Assembly: GCF_018390645.1 (NCBI RefSeq)
Contig: NZ_JAHBGC010000053.1
Coordinates: 1 to 44,268 of the forward strand
DNA: 44,268 nt
Reading direction: 5' to 3'
Source of the DNA: Ancylobacter dichloromethanicus
GTDB taxonomy: Bacteria; Pseudomonadota; Alphaproteobacteria; Rhizobiales; Xanthobacteraceae
Shown: positions 24,200 to 32,191 of the stretch, one piece after another
Layout of the letters: each line of letters begins with the position of its first letter
How positions within the stretch are numbered: position 1 is the first letter of the stretch
The notes under the pieces: generated by a model
The model's database searches: none
Told to the model about the DNA's origin: nothing
Seen by the model: only the letters and a program-made list of their open reading frames with translations
Program-made: the position numbers and the translations under genes

Positions 24200-24903
24200 T
24201 GCGTGAACCTCATGGCGCGCGCCGCCGCCGACTCTGCGGCAATACGGTCGAGATTGGCCTGGTTGGCCGCCGCGGCCGCATTGTTCACGACACCGTTGAG
24301 CTCGTTGATGGTCTGTCCGGTCTGGATCTGGACCTGCGTGTTCTGGTCGACGCTGCCCTTCAGGTCCGGCGCCTGCCCGATCATCTGCCCGCCCTGGGTG
24401 AAGGCCTGCGAGCGCGTCTGCACCGCGCTCTGGGTCGAGTTGATCAGCCCGGAGAGCGTCGCCGCGACATTGACCGAGTTCTTGTAGGCCGCATCGACCG
24501 GATGGCTCTGGCCGCTCGTCAGTCCGGTGATGGTCTGGACGAGTTGCAGGCCATTGATCAGGGTCGAGACGATATTCTGTGAGCCCGCGCCCATGCCGGC
24601 GAAGGAGAGCGCGCCGCCCGATATCACCGAGCCAAGCGAGGGGGCCTGCGACATCGAGAAACCGCCGCCGAGCGCCATCTGAGCCAGCGAACCCTGCGCC
24701 TGGGACGAGCGGTCGCCCGTGACCGCCTGCAGGGTCTTCTGGGTGAACTGCAGGATCTGGCGGTCGGCGTCGAGGATCTGCTGCGTGCTCGAGGCGATCT
24801 CGCGCGCTTTCTCCAGGTTCGCATTGTCGATCGTCGGTACTTGCGCCAACGCTGGCGCCGAAAGACCGACGGCAAGAAGTGCGAGCAGCGCGAGCCTTCG
24901 CAT
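24196..24903 (-). CDS. VirB5-like exported type IV secretion protein
   Basis: A 235-residue protein with a cleavable signal peptide (MRRLALLALLAVGLSAPALA, then QVP). Long helical regions are predicted: NANLEKAREIASSTQQILDA near 28-47 and NAAAAANQANLDRIAAESAA near the end. Helical, Ala/Gln-rich exported proteins at this place are VirB5/TrbJ-type minor pilus components that help contact recipients. The C-terminal AAARAMRFTQ is shared with the next small gene. It starts 9 bases after the preceding gene ends. Confidence 0.72.
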   Translation of the reverse strand: MRRLALLALLAVGLSAPALAQVPTIDNANLEKAREIASSTQQILDADRQILQFTQKTLQAVTGDRSSQAQGSLAQMALGGGFSMSQAPSLGSVISGGALSFAGMGAGSQNIVSTLINGLQLVQTITGLTSGQSHPVDAAYKNSVNVAATLSGLINSTQSAVQTRSQAFTQGGQMIGQAPDLKGSVDQNTQVQIQTGQTINELNGVVNNAAAAANQANLDRIAAESAAARAMRFTQ

Positions 24904-24912
24904 CCACCCCTC

Positions 24913-25749
24913 CTATTGGCTGTTGGCGGACGCGGCTCTCGCCGCGTCCTGGATCTGATCGAGGTAGGAAAGAACGTTGCTGTCGGTGTCGACGTAGCGC
25001 GCGCTGACGCAGGCCGGATCTGGCGCAGATCCCGGCGGGGTGGTCTGGCAGGTGGTCGTCACCCGGCACGGGTCCGCTGCCGTCCCCGCACCGATCATGC
25101 CGGCCGGACAGACCTGGCCGGTGGCAGCTTGCTGCGTCGTCACGGCGGCCCGCATGCCGCCAGCGGTGCGGCTGGTGTCGCTGGTCGCGGCGATGTTGAG
25201 GGCGTTGAGCGCGGTCAGCCACAGATTGGTGGAGCCGATCACGCCGTTCCATCCGAGATTGTTCTGAAGCCGCGCCGCGCTGTTCATGTCGAGCGCGCCC
25301 ATCACCGTGTCGGCCGTCCCCACTTCCTGGCTCGCGGTGCGGAACGCCGACTGGGCGGCGACCGTGGTCGAGCGGCTCGCATCGACGCCGCCCACGACGC
25401 CGCCGGCCGATTGGAACAGCGTCTGGAGATTGAGCGCCGCACCCTGCGCATTCGCATCCGGCGTCGCCGGGAGGCTCGGCCCATAAGCCTGAATCGCCTG
25501 CGCGCCCGCGCCGGCCGACGGTTGCACGGTCGGGTTGGTGACGTTGGCCTTCTTGCCCGTCGTCACCGCGCATCGCACGCCCTTATTGGCGTCCTGCCGT
25601 TGGGTGGTGATCGGAACGAGCGTCGCCGTCGTGCTCGCGGTTTCCGAACGTTGGGTGAGCTGGGCAGCGTCATTGACGGGCACGTTGGCGAACACAGGTG
25701 TGGCGCTTGCGGCCAGAATGAGTCCGATCGCGATGCCCAGCAGCTTCAT
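24913..25749 (-). CDS. Exported protein of the conjugation operon, unknown family
   Basis: A 278-residue protein with signal peptide MKLLGIAIGLILAASATPVF then ANV. It is Ala/Thr-rich, with helical segments and two groups of cysteines: one Cys near 59 (GVRCAVTTGKK), and GQVCPAGM, DPCRVTTTCQTT and DPACVSARYVD near the C-terminus, which could form disulfides. It begins with an ATGA overlap with virB4, so it is an integral operon member. It occupies the place next to VirB5 and may be a second minor pilin or surface component. I do not recognise a named family. Confidence 0.7.
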   Translation of the reverse strand: MKLLGIAIGLILAASATPVFANVPVNDAAQLTQRSETASTTATLVPITTQRQDANKGVRCAVTTGKKANVTNPTVQPSAGAGAQAIQAYGPSLPATPDANAQGAALNLQTLFQSAGGVVGGVDASRSTTVAAQSAFRTASQEVGTADTVMGALDMNSAARLQNNLGWNGVIGSTNLWLTALNALNIAATSDTSRTAGGMRAAVTTQQAATGQVCPAGMIGAGTAADPCRVTTTCQTTPPGSAPDPACVSARYVDTDSNVLSYLDQIQDAARAASANSQ

Positions 25750-28157
25750 GCCTCGGCCCTCCCCAGAAAGATCGGCAGCCAGACGGACGGGTCCTCGCCG
25801 ACGCGGGCGCGCAGCGCGTCGAGCTCGGCGACCGTCTCGGTGCGCCCGGAGAGCACCTTGATCAGGTCGGCCATGCCGCTGAGGTTCAGACGGGCGACGA
25901 CACTGTCGCGGCCATGCTTGATCAGAAAGGAGCGGCTCTCGGCCGGGGTGGAACGAATCCAGGCAACCTCGCGGCCGGACAGGCGGAAGGCCTGCCGGTA
26001 GCTCTCGTCATCCGCCTTGGGATTTGGGAAGAAGATGTTGGTGCTGGTCTGCTCGATCAGCGTGTTCGACGCCTTCGAGCGTACGATGTCGGCGGCCGAC
26101 TGAGTGCCAAAACCGATGATGCCGTTCTGCTTGCGGATGGTCTTGAGCTTGTCGCGGATGAAGAAGGCGAACACGTCGTCGTCGAGGAGACGCCACCCCT
26201 CGTCGAGGAAGATCATCACCGGGTCGCCGGTCAGCAGTTCCTCGGTTCGATGGAAGATGTACATGAGCGCCGCCGTGCGAATGACCGGATCGTCGAGGAC
26301 CCGCGTCATGTCGAAGCCGAACACGCTGGATAGTGAGAACTGGTCTTCCTCATTGTTGAACAGCCAGCCGCGCTGGTCGGCCCGCATCCAGCTTTCGAGC
26401 CGGGCGAGAAGATCCCCCTCCCCGGCGCGGATACGCCCGCGCAGCAAGGTCGAGAACGCCTTCAACGTCCGCCCGGCGGGACCTGCTCCGAGGGAGGCGT
26501 GGATCGCGTTGCGGATGACCTGCTCTTCCGATGCCGACAGCTCGGCGCCGCTGGCCGGCCGAAGCATGAAGGCGAACAGCTGGTAGAGGAATTCCCGGTT
26601 CGCCGCGGTGTCCGGCAGCGACAACGGATTGAAGCCGGTCGGCTCGCCCGGCACGAGCGTCTCGTACTGGCCGCCGAGCGCGCGAATGAAGATCTCGGCG
26701 CCGCGGTCCTTGTCGACGAAGACCAGCTTCGGACGGGGCCGGATGCGCTGCGTCTGCGCCGCGATGAAGGAAAGGAACACCGTCTTGCCCGACCCGGTCG
26801 GGCCGACGACCGTGAAGTTGCCGATGTCGCGGACGTGGTGATTGTAATAATAGGCCGTTTGCGAGGTCGTCTCGAAGACCGAGATCGCCGGACCCCAGTG
26901 ATTCCCGGCAGGACGGCCGCTCGGGTAATTGTGCAACGATGTAAAACCCGCGAAATTCTTCGACGAGATGACGCTCTTGCGCGCGATATAGGCGAAGTTG
27001 CCGGGAAGCTGCGCCCAGAACGCCGGCTCGCAGTTCAGATCCTCGCGCACCCAGATGACCGAGCGGTCGGTCAGCGCAGCGCCGACGGCGGTCACGGCTA
27101 CGCCGACCTCGGCGAGATCGCGGCCGAGGCACATCACCGTCATGTGGTGCTCGCCATGGATGGCTTCCGAAGCCAGCAGCTCGTCGCGCGCCTCATCGAG
27201 ATGCTCGGCGACGATCGAGCCCGCCTCGTCCGACATGTCGACCTGACGCGCAACTCGGTCGATCTGCTTGGCGGCCTCGGGCCGATCGACGATCGCAAAG
27301 GTTTGCGTCGCGATGAACTCGTGCGGGACGCGCAGCAGATTATCCAAGGAGCCCGGACCGGTCTGGGCGGGGTATTCGCGGATCGAGACCATCGCGCCGA
27401 AGCGCGTGTCCGCCGGGCCCGCGCCCCGGATCTCGATCGCGTTGCGGCCGAAGAAGAGGCGCTTCAGCGAGAGAGCATCGGCAAGGTCCATGCGCGGCAG
27501 GTGCATGGGCCGGGACTGACCGCCATTTAGCAGCTGCACCAGGAATTCGAGCGGCTCGGAGAACCAGACGCCGTCGCGGCTGACGACGCCGAGTTGTCGG
27601 GCGCCGTACCCAGCTAGGCTCTCGCGCACCGCGGTCGCCACGTCGCGCAGCTCATTGAGAGCGGTCTGCCGGGCGACGGATTCGCCGGCCGCATCCTTGC
27701 GCCCGAGCAGCTTGGTCAGCACCACGTCGAAGGTGCCGGCCTGTCCCTGGAGAGGGCGCCGTACGATCGTCAGATAGAGGTCGTTGACGAACATCCGCCG
27801 CTTGGAGAGCGCTTCGTTGTAGCGCGCGTCGAGCTCGCCGCAGAACGGATTGTCGAAGGACGATTCGATGCGCGGCTTCACCTCGCGCCGGATGATGTGG
27901 GCGGCGAGCGCGAAGCGCGAATTGGCAAGCGTGCGCACCACGTCGTTGCGGCCGAGGAGGCGGGCATTGACCTCGCTGATATCCGAGGTTTCGAACGAAT
28001 AGCCGTCGAGCTTGAAGATGGTGAGCACGAGGCCGTCGCGCGTCTTGAGGATGTGATCGTCGACGTGGCGCGTATAGGGCACGTGCGAGCCGACCGGCCG
28101 CTCGCGGCGTGACACGGCGCCGAAGGTCAGTTCATCGAGGAGCGCCTTTGCGACCAT
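25746..28157 (-). CDS. virB4: Type IV secretion ATPase VirB4
   Basis: An 803-residue inner-membrane-associated ATPase. The N-terminal CagE/TrbE/VirB domain spans roughly residues 170-390. Walker A FTVVGPTGSGKTVF is at about 448-461, Walker B VMIFLDEGWRLLDDDVFAFF at about 650-670. FGTQSAADIVRSKASNTLIE is the conserved motif after Walker B. It powers pilin extraction and pilus building together with VirB11. It starts 9 bases after virB3 and its stop overlaps the next gene by 4 bases. Length is typical for the family. Confidence 0.95.
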   Translation of the reverse strand: MVAKALLDELTFGAVSRRERPVGSHVPYTRHVDDHILKTRDGLVLTIFKLDGYSFETSDISEVNARLLGRNDVVRTLANSRFALAAHIIRREVKPRIESSFDNPFCGELDARYNEALSKRRMFVNDLYLTIVRRPLQGQAGTFDVVLTKLLGRKDAAGESVARQTALNELRDVATAVRESLAGYGARQLGVVSRDGVWFSEPLEFLVQLLNGGQSRPMHLPRMDLADALSLKRLFFGRNAIEIRGAGPADTRFGAMVSIREYPAQTGPGSLDNLLRVPHEFIATQTFAIVDRPEAAKQIDRVARQVDMSDEAGSIVAEHLDEARDELLASEAIHGEHHMTVMCLGRDLAEVGVAVTAVGAALTDRSVIWVREDLNCEPAFWAQLPGNFAYIARKSVISSKNFAGFTSLHNYPSGRPAGNHWGPAISVFETTSQTAYYYNHHVRDIGNFTVVGPTGSGKTVFLSFIAAQTQRIRPRPKLVFVDKDRGAEIFIRALGGQYETLVPGEPTGFNPLSLPDTAANREFLYQLFAFMLRPASGAELSASEEQVIRNAIHASLGAGPAGRTLKAFSTLLRGRIRAGEGDLLARLESWMRADQRGWLFNNEEDQFSLSSVFGFDMTRVLDDPVIRTAALMYIFHRTEELLTGDPVMIFLDEGWRLLDDDVFAFFIRDKLKTIRKQNGIIGFGTQSAADIVRSKASNTLIEQTSTNIFFPNPKADDESYRQAFRLSGREVAWIRSTPAESRSFLIKHGRDSVVARLNLSGMADLIKVLSGRTETVAELDALRARVGEDPSVWLPIFLGRAEA

Positions 28158-28166
28158 GACCGTGCC

Positions 28167-28463
28167 TCACACGCGATAGCTGTCGGCGGCCCAGAAGGAC
28201 CGCGATCGCGGCGGGCAGCGCGCCGACTTGACGAACAGGATCTCGAAGATGCGATCGTCCCGGAGCGTCATGACGTAGCCGAACAGATGCAGCGGGATCG
28301 CGACCAGCAGTAGCAGTAGGTTGTGCGAGACGAGAAAGCAGATGCTCGAGACAACGCCGTTGAACATGAAATACATGTACGGCACCCCCATCAGCGTGGG
28401 TGCGCGCGTCAGGGCCCTGACGAGCGGGGTGATCAGCGGCTGCTCAAGCTCATCCTCCGTCAT
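28167..28463 (-). CDS. virB3: Type IV secretion protein VirB3
   Basis: A 98-residue membrane protein with PLVRALTRAPTLMGVPYMYF leading into one or two membrane helices (about residues 25-65, FNGVVSSICFLVSHNLLLLL), then FGYVMTLRDDRIFEI, the usual VirB3 C-terminal signature. ATG 28463 overlaps the virB2 stop by 4 bases. The open frame extends 36 codons further but over virB2. VirB3 works with VirB4 in pilus assembly. Confidence 0.92.
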   Translation of the reverse strand: MTEDELEQPLITPLVRALTRAPTLMGVPYMYFMFNGVVSSICFLVSHNLLLLLVAIPLHLFGYVMTLRDDRIFEILFVKSARCPPRSRSFWAADSYRV

Positions 28464-28762
28464 TGGCCGACTGCCGACTGGAAGAACTGGACGATCTGCG
28501 CGCTGCCGAACACCAGCACGATGCCGAAGATCACGCTGCCTGCGATCCCCCAGGTGAGCCGGCCGGACCACGCGAACAGGCCGCAGGCGATCACGGCGAG
28601 CGTGGCGAGCGCCGTTGCGATCGGCCCGGTGAGCGTCGAGACGAGCTGCTGCAGCGTCGACTGAACCGGCTGCAGCGTTCCCCCGCTCTGGGCGGCAGCA
28701 TTGGCCACGCTGAGAAGGACCAGTCCGGTGGCGAGCGCAGCGCGAGACTTCAAGGCTTTCAT
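28460..28762 (-). CDS. virB2: Type IV secretion major pilin VirB2/TrbC
   Basis: A 100-residue pre-pilin. Long signal segment (about residues 9-25, ending NAAAQSGG), then two hydrophobic helices (about 44-66 and 70-92) with a short basic turn WSGRLTWG, the standard VirB2 layout. The mature pilin would be about 75 residues. It sits between virB1 and virB3, 13 bases after the virB1 stop. Confidence 0.92.
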   Translation of the reverse strand: MKALKSRAALATGLVLLSVANAAAQSGGTLQPVQSTLQQLVSTLTGPIATALATLAVIACGLFAWSGRLTWGIAGSVIFGIVLVFGSAQIVQFFQSAVGQ

Positions 28763-28775
28763 CCAGCTCTTCCTT

Positions 28776-29510
28776 TCAATCGATGTGCATCACGAAGCCG
28801 TCGTCCCATGCGGCGCGCGACCGCGCGCCGGGTGTGCTCGCCGCCGCGCTCGGGGCTGCGGGCTCGATCAGGTCCGGGGTATCGGGGCCAAGGCTGCGCG
28901 ACCCGCGCCGCGGTGACGCTCCAGGCGTCGGCAGCGCGTAAGCATCGTTGATGACCTGTGCGACGAAGCGCACCGTCTCCGGGTAGGCGGGCACGCCCCT
29001 GCTCTTCTCGACGACGTCCTCGCCGGCGTTGTAAGCCGCCAGGACGAAGAACGGGTTGCGGTACTTCTCGTGCAGCGCGCGCAGGAAGCGGATTCCGCCC
29101 AGCACGTTTCCTGCCGGATCGCACAGATCGACCTTGAAGCGCTGGGCAGTTGCCGGCATCAGCTGCATCAGGCCGACCGCGCCCTTTTCAGAGACGGTGA
29201 TCGAGTTGAAGCCGCTCTCGTTCTTCGCCACGGCCAGAACGAAATCCGGGAAGAAACCCTCGTCGGTGGCGATCATCAGGACGAGTGCCCGCGCTTCGTC
29301 GGTCGCCATCGGCTGGCCGATCTTGCACGGAGCACCGGATGCGAACGCATCGATCCGCTGGCTGTCCGGCTGCTCGTCCTGGACCGGCGTAACCCGGCCT
29401 CTGGCGTCGACCGACGCGATCCTGGGCGAAGCGCTGCGCTGATCCTCGCCATGCGCACCCGAGACCGTCGCCATCACGCTCAACACAACCGCAGTCACGC
29501 GAATCGACAT
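28776..29510 (-). CDS. virB1: VirB1-like lytic transglycosylase
   Basis: A 244-residue exported muramidase that opens peptidoglycan for the secretion channel. Signal peptide MSIRVTAVVLSVMATVSGAH then GED. SLT domain with catalytic Glu in AVAKNESGFNSITVSEKGAV, then GLMQLMPATA, GGIRFLRALHEKY and LAAYNAGEDVV. A Pro/Ser/Arg-rich tail follows (about 195-244). ATG 29510 has GGAG 9 bases upstream, better than ATG 29525. It is the first gene of the conjugation operon. The AT-rich gap 29511-29611 separates it from a divergent plus-strand operon. Confidence 0.92.
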   Translation of the reverse strand: MSIRVTAVVLSVMATVSGAHGEDQRSASPRIASVDARGRVTPVQDEQPDSQRIDAFASGAPCKIGQPMATDEARALVLMIATDEGFFPDFVLAVAKNESGFNSITVSEKGAVGLMQLMPATAQRFKVDLCDPAGNVLGGIRFLRALHEKYRNPFFVLAAYNAGEDVVEKSRGVPAYPETVRFVAQVINDAYALPTPGASPRRGSRSLGPDTPDLIEPAAPSAAASTPGARSRAAWDDGFVMHID

Positions 29511-29533
29511 CCCGGTCGTCTCCATTTTCTAAT

Positions 29534-29557
29534 AGACAATATATTGAATGTTGATAC
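29534..29557 (+). promoter_or_regulatory. AT-rich motif, copy A, in the divergent promoter region
   Basis: AGACAATATATTG followed by AATGTTGATAC aligns with AGACATTATATTG followed by GATATTATAC at 32213-32235, about 19 of 24 positions. Both are islands of AT in GC-rich DNA upstream of plus-strand genes. It may be a promoter or a regulator site shared by these operons. Confidence 0.35.
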
Positions 29558-29611
29558 GTTGGCAACAGTCTCGTCCCTGGATCTGCGATCCATTTGGCTC
29601 CCGGAGGGAAG

Positions 29612-30109
29612 ATGAAGCGGCGTGCTGGTCTGGTGATGGCGGTTTTGGCCGGTGCGGCGCTCGTGCCCGCCCCGCACGCGGTGGCTCAGGACGCTTCGTT
29701 CGGCTGCAAGGTGCTGCTGTGCGCCGCAGCCACCAACCCGTCCTGGTCGGGCATCGCCTATTGCGTTCCGGTCATGCAGCAGCTGTTTCGCCAGCTCGCA
29801 CGCGGCGGCGGCTGGCCGACCTGTCCGGAGGGTAACACCAGCGGGCTCAGATATGAGCGCTTCGAAGCTTGCCCGGCTGGCCGCATCGCCGGACAAATGA
29901 ATGCTGACGGAACCGACGGGTTCTCCGCCAGCCCGAACGGCGATCTTTGCGCCGACCTGTCGAAACCGCGGCAGATCTGCTCCGGCGACGATGGCTGCCG
30001 CACGAGCTATCCCACGACGGCGCGGCCGCTGCGCAGCGAGCCCTATTTCGTCGACATCACGACCGGAAACGGCACGCAACGCTTCTATTTCTCGCTGCAG
30101 GGCTATTAG
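29612..30109 (+). CDS. Exported cysteine-rich protein of unknown function
   Basis: A 165-residue protein with signal peptide MKRRAGLVMAVLAGAALVPA ending near AVAQD, and at least eight cysteines after it (FGCKVLLC, YCVP, TCPEG, ACPAG, LCADL, ICSGDDGC), suggesting a disulfide-bonded periplasmic domain. GGAGGGA precedes ATG 29612. It is transcribed away from virB1 as the first gene of a plus-strand operon. I recall similar genes near conjugation loci of Rhizobiales, without a known function. Confidence 0.75.
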   Translation: MKRRAGLVMAVLAGAALVPAPHAVAQDASFGCKVLLCAAATNPSWSGIAYCVPVMQQLFRQLARGGGWPTCPEGNTSGLRYERFEACPAGRIAGQMNADGTDGFSASPNGDLCADLSKPRQICSGDDGCRTSYPTTARPLRSEPYFVDITTGNGTQRFYFSLQGY

Positions 30110-30110
30110 C

Positions 30111-30698
30111 ATGCGTAGGGTTTCGCTTGCCGCCGCACTCGCAGCGTTGAGCCTGGCTGACAGCGCAGCGCTGGCCCAGTCGGCCTCCTCCCGGTGGTTC
30201 CCCGTGCCCGACACTGCCGTCTACCAGACCGGCGACAGCTGGTCCGACGGCGGCACGACGTTCCGTCTCTATGGCGTGCAATCGTGCCTGCGCGGCACCA
30301 GCTTCACCAACACGCACGGGGTCAGGCGCGATTGCGGCGAAGTCTCGCTGGCCATGCTGATCGCGCTGATCCGCGATCTCCGACCCCAGTGCTACGACGC
30401 GGCGGAAGCTCGTCCAACGCGGACGATGTTTGTCTTCTGTGTTGCGACCCGCATCGAGGGAGCCGGCAAGGGATCGCGCATCGACCTCGGCACGGCGCTG
30501 ATCGCGACGGGCTTCGCCTTCGCCGCGCTCAAGCCCGACGGCGCGCCGGTCCACGCTCCCTATTTCGAGGCTCAGGCGCTCGCCCGATCCACCCGCGCCG
30601 GCCTCTGGGCGTTCCCAGACCTGCCCGATCCGAACGCGATCATCCTGCGCGCGCTGCGGCAGGGAAGCCTCGCGTCGCCACGCGCGCCAGCACCGTGA
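30111..30698 (+). CDS. Exported SNase-fold (thermonuclease-like) protein lacking catalytic residues
   Basis: A 195-residue protein with a signal peptide (about 1-23, ending ALAQ). The body follows the staphylococcal nuclease fold: GTTFRLYGVQSCLRGT in place of the usual 'RLyGIDaPE', then CGEVSLAMLIALI, IDLGTALIATGFAFA and the closing SNase signature ARSTRAGLWAFPDLP. The aspartate and glutamate of the GIDxPE loop are missing (GVQSCL), so nuclease activity is doubtful. It starts one base after the previous stop. Its role in conjugation is unknown. Confidence 0.78.
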   Translation: MRRVSLAAALAALSLADSAALAQSASSRWFPVPDTAVYQTGDSWSDGGTTFRLYGVQSCLRGTSFTNTHGVRRDCGEVSLAMLIALIRDLRPQCYDAAEARPTRTMFVFCVATRIEGAGKGSRIDLGTALIATGFAFAALKPDGAPVHAPYFEAQALARSTRAGLWAFPDLPDPNAIILRALRQGSLASPRAPAP

Positions 30699-30722
30699 TT
30701 CCCGAACCGAGAGGAGAGCCCC

Positions 30723-31064
30723 TTGCGAACCACCAACCTGTTCATTGTCCGCGGCCATGTCGGTCAGGCGCCGAAGGCCTTCAACAAGGCGGCGAAGATC
30801 AATGTCGCGACCGACCGCATCTGGACCGACGCCAAGGGCGAGCGCCACGAGGAGACCGATTGGGTGACCGTCACCATCCTCAACGAGCGGGTCGCCGAAT
30901 GGGCGATCGCCAATGTCGCGAAAGGCGACGCCGTCTATGCCGAATGCCGGGTCGCCGATGGATCCTACAAGGGAAAGGACGGCGAGACGGTCTACACCAC
31001 CGACGTCATCGCCAGCGCCTTCCACAAACTCGATCTCGGCTCGCGCGACGATCCCGCGGCGTAG
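30723..31064 (+). CDS. ssb: Single-stranded DNA-binding protein (SSB-like)
   Basis: A 113-residue OB-fold protein: TNLFIVRGHVGQAPKAFNKA at the start, KINVATDRIWTDAKGERHEE with TDWVTVTILNERVAEWA, then YAECRVADGSYKGKDGETVY. These correspond to the SSB core, but the usual acidic C-terminal tip DDDIPF is absent, so it may not recruit the normal SSB partners. The likely start is TTG 30723, with GAGGAGA upstream. It probably coats transferred single strands in the donor or recipient. Confidence 0.82.
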   Translation: MRTTNLFIVRGHVGQAPKAFNKAAKINVATDRIWTDAKGERHEETDWVTVTILNERVAEWAIANVAKGDAVYAECRVADGSYKGKDGETVYTTDVIASAFHKLDLGSRDDPAA

Positions 31065-31077
31065 GGCGGGCCAGCTC

Positions 31078-31638
31078 ATGCTCGGAGCCTGCCTCCTGTT
31101 TTCGGGTGCGCCCTGCCTTGCGCAAAGTGCGAGCCCAGCCCCGAACCTGTACCAGCCAAGAATGGCCGCGCAGGTTTCCCCGATCCGGGTCGAGGTGATC
31201 GACGGCACCCACTTCCGGGATATCGAGACTGGCGACGTTTACCGCCTTTCCGGCATCGACACCTGCGCCCCCGGTCAGGTCGCGCGGCTCAGCCGGCAGC
31301 CCTGGCCCTGCGGGACGATGGCGACCGCGTGGCTGGTCAATGCGACCCTCAACAAGTGGCTCGCCTGTGTCACCGTTCGTGAGAACGGCGGCGAGCGCGT
31401 CGCCCGCTGCGCGTCGGCGAGCTATCCGGATCTCGCCGCCGGGATGCTTCATGACGGCGTGGCGGTGCTGGCGCCATCCAGCCCCGAGGAGCCCGTCATC
31501 GCGTCCTATTCGCTCGCCGAGCAGCAGGCCCGAAAGGCCTATCGCGGCCTGTGGTCGAGCGTGTTCCAGATGCCGTGGGATTGGCGCGCGCAACACAGCG
31601 AGGGTCGACGGGCGGTTGCCAAAGAGGCTCGGCAATGA
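31078..31638 (+). CDS. Second exported SNase-fold protein with incomplete active site
   Basis: A 186-residue protein with a short signal peptide (MLGACLLFSGAPCLAQ). The nuclease fold is visible as IRVEVIDGTHFRDIETGDVY, RLSGIDTCAPGQ, CGTMATAWLVNATLN, GERVARCASASYPDLAAGML and the terminal QQARKAYRGLWSSVF. The GID aspartate is kept. The metal-binding DGDT is DGTH and the PE of the loop is CAPG, so the glutamate base is missing. Like its neighbour at 30111 it is probably not an active nuclease. It starts 13 bases after ssb. Confidence 0.75.
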   Translation: MLGACLLFSGAPCLAQSASPAPNLYQPRMAAQVSPIRVEVIDGTHFRDIETGDVYRLSGIDTCAPGQVARLSRQPWPCGTMATAWLVNATLNKWLACVTVRENGGERVARCASASYPDLAAGMLHDGVAVLAPSSPEEPVIASYSLAEQQARKAYRGLWSSVFQMPWDWRAQHSEGRRAVAKEARQ

Positions 31639-32180
31639 CCGCCAGGCTTGCCCAGCTCCTGCCGTTTCTGATCCTCGTCGCCGGCTGCGCCGAGCCGAGG
31701 CCGGTCACTATTGCCTCTCCCCCGCTCGGGCCCGACGCCTTGTACGCGCCGATGCGGGTTGTTCCAGGCCGTCTCGAATACGCGCCGGACCGCACGACCT
31801 TTGCCCCGGTGCTGACGGAGCGTTTCGACTATCCGACGCAGCCGCAAGCCAATGCTGCCTATCTCCGCCTGATCGCTGCAGCACCCGCCGGGCGTAGCTA
31901 TCCGTCATCGATCTGGTTGTTCGGTTGCAGGCCCGGTGCGCTGGACCCGCAGACCGCCAGGGTGACGCGCTATCGCGATCCCGTCGTCCACTGCGCCACG
32001 GATTTCCTGGACGAGCGCGGCGTGCGGCTTCGGCGCGAGACCGCGAATTTCTACTACGACCGCAAGCTTTGGACGATGGATCCGGTCTATCTCCCGCGGA
32101 CCCTGGTCGCCTGGCGCGGGCGCGAGGGCTCGCCCAAGGACTTCTGGTCGTGGCTGCCCGGCCGACCTCGTTACGAGTAG
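31635..32180 (+). CDS. Lipoprotein of unknown function
   Basis: A 181-residue predicted lipoprotein: MTARLAQLLPFLILVAGCAE with lipobox VAGC at about residues 15-18. The body has YPTQPQANAAYLRLIAA, SSIWLFGCRPGALD and a C-terminal DFWSWLPGRPRYE. No family was recognised. ATG 31635 overlaps the previous stop by 4 bases, so it is translated together with the SNase-fold gene. A surface or envelope role in the conjugation apparatus is plausible by context only. Confidence 0.7.
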   Translation: MTARLAQLLPFLILVAGCAEPRPVTIASPPLGPDALYAPMRVVPGRLEYAPDRTTFAPVLTERFDYPTQPQANAAYLRLIAAAPAGRSYPSSIWLFGCRPGALDPQTARVTRYRDPVVHCATDFLDERGVRLRRETANFYYDRKLWTMDPVYLPRTLVAWRGREGSPKDFWSWLPGRPRYE

Positions 32181-32191
32181 CGAGTTCTGTG

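Noticed and set aside
24005..25573. Minus-strand open frame of 522 codons spanning several conjugation genes
   Set aside because: Only its last 64 codons are a real gene. The rest is an out-of-frame reading of the two exported-protein genes, with low-complexity Gly/Arg/Asp composition.
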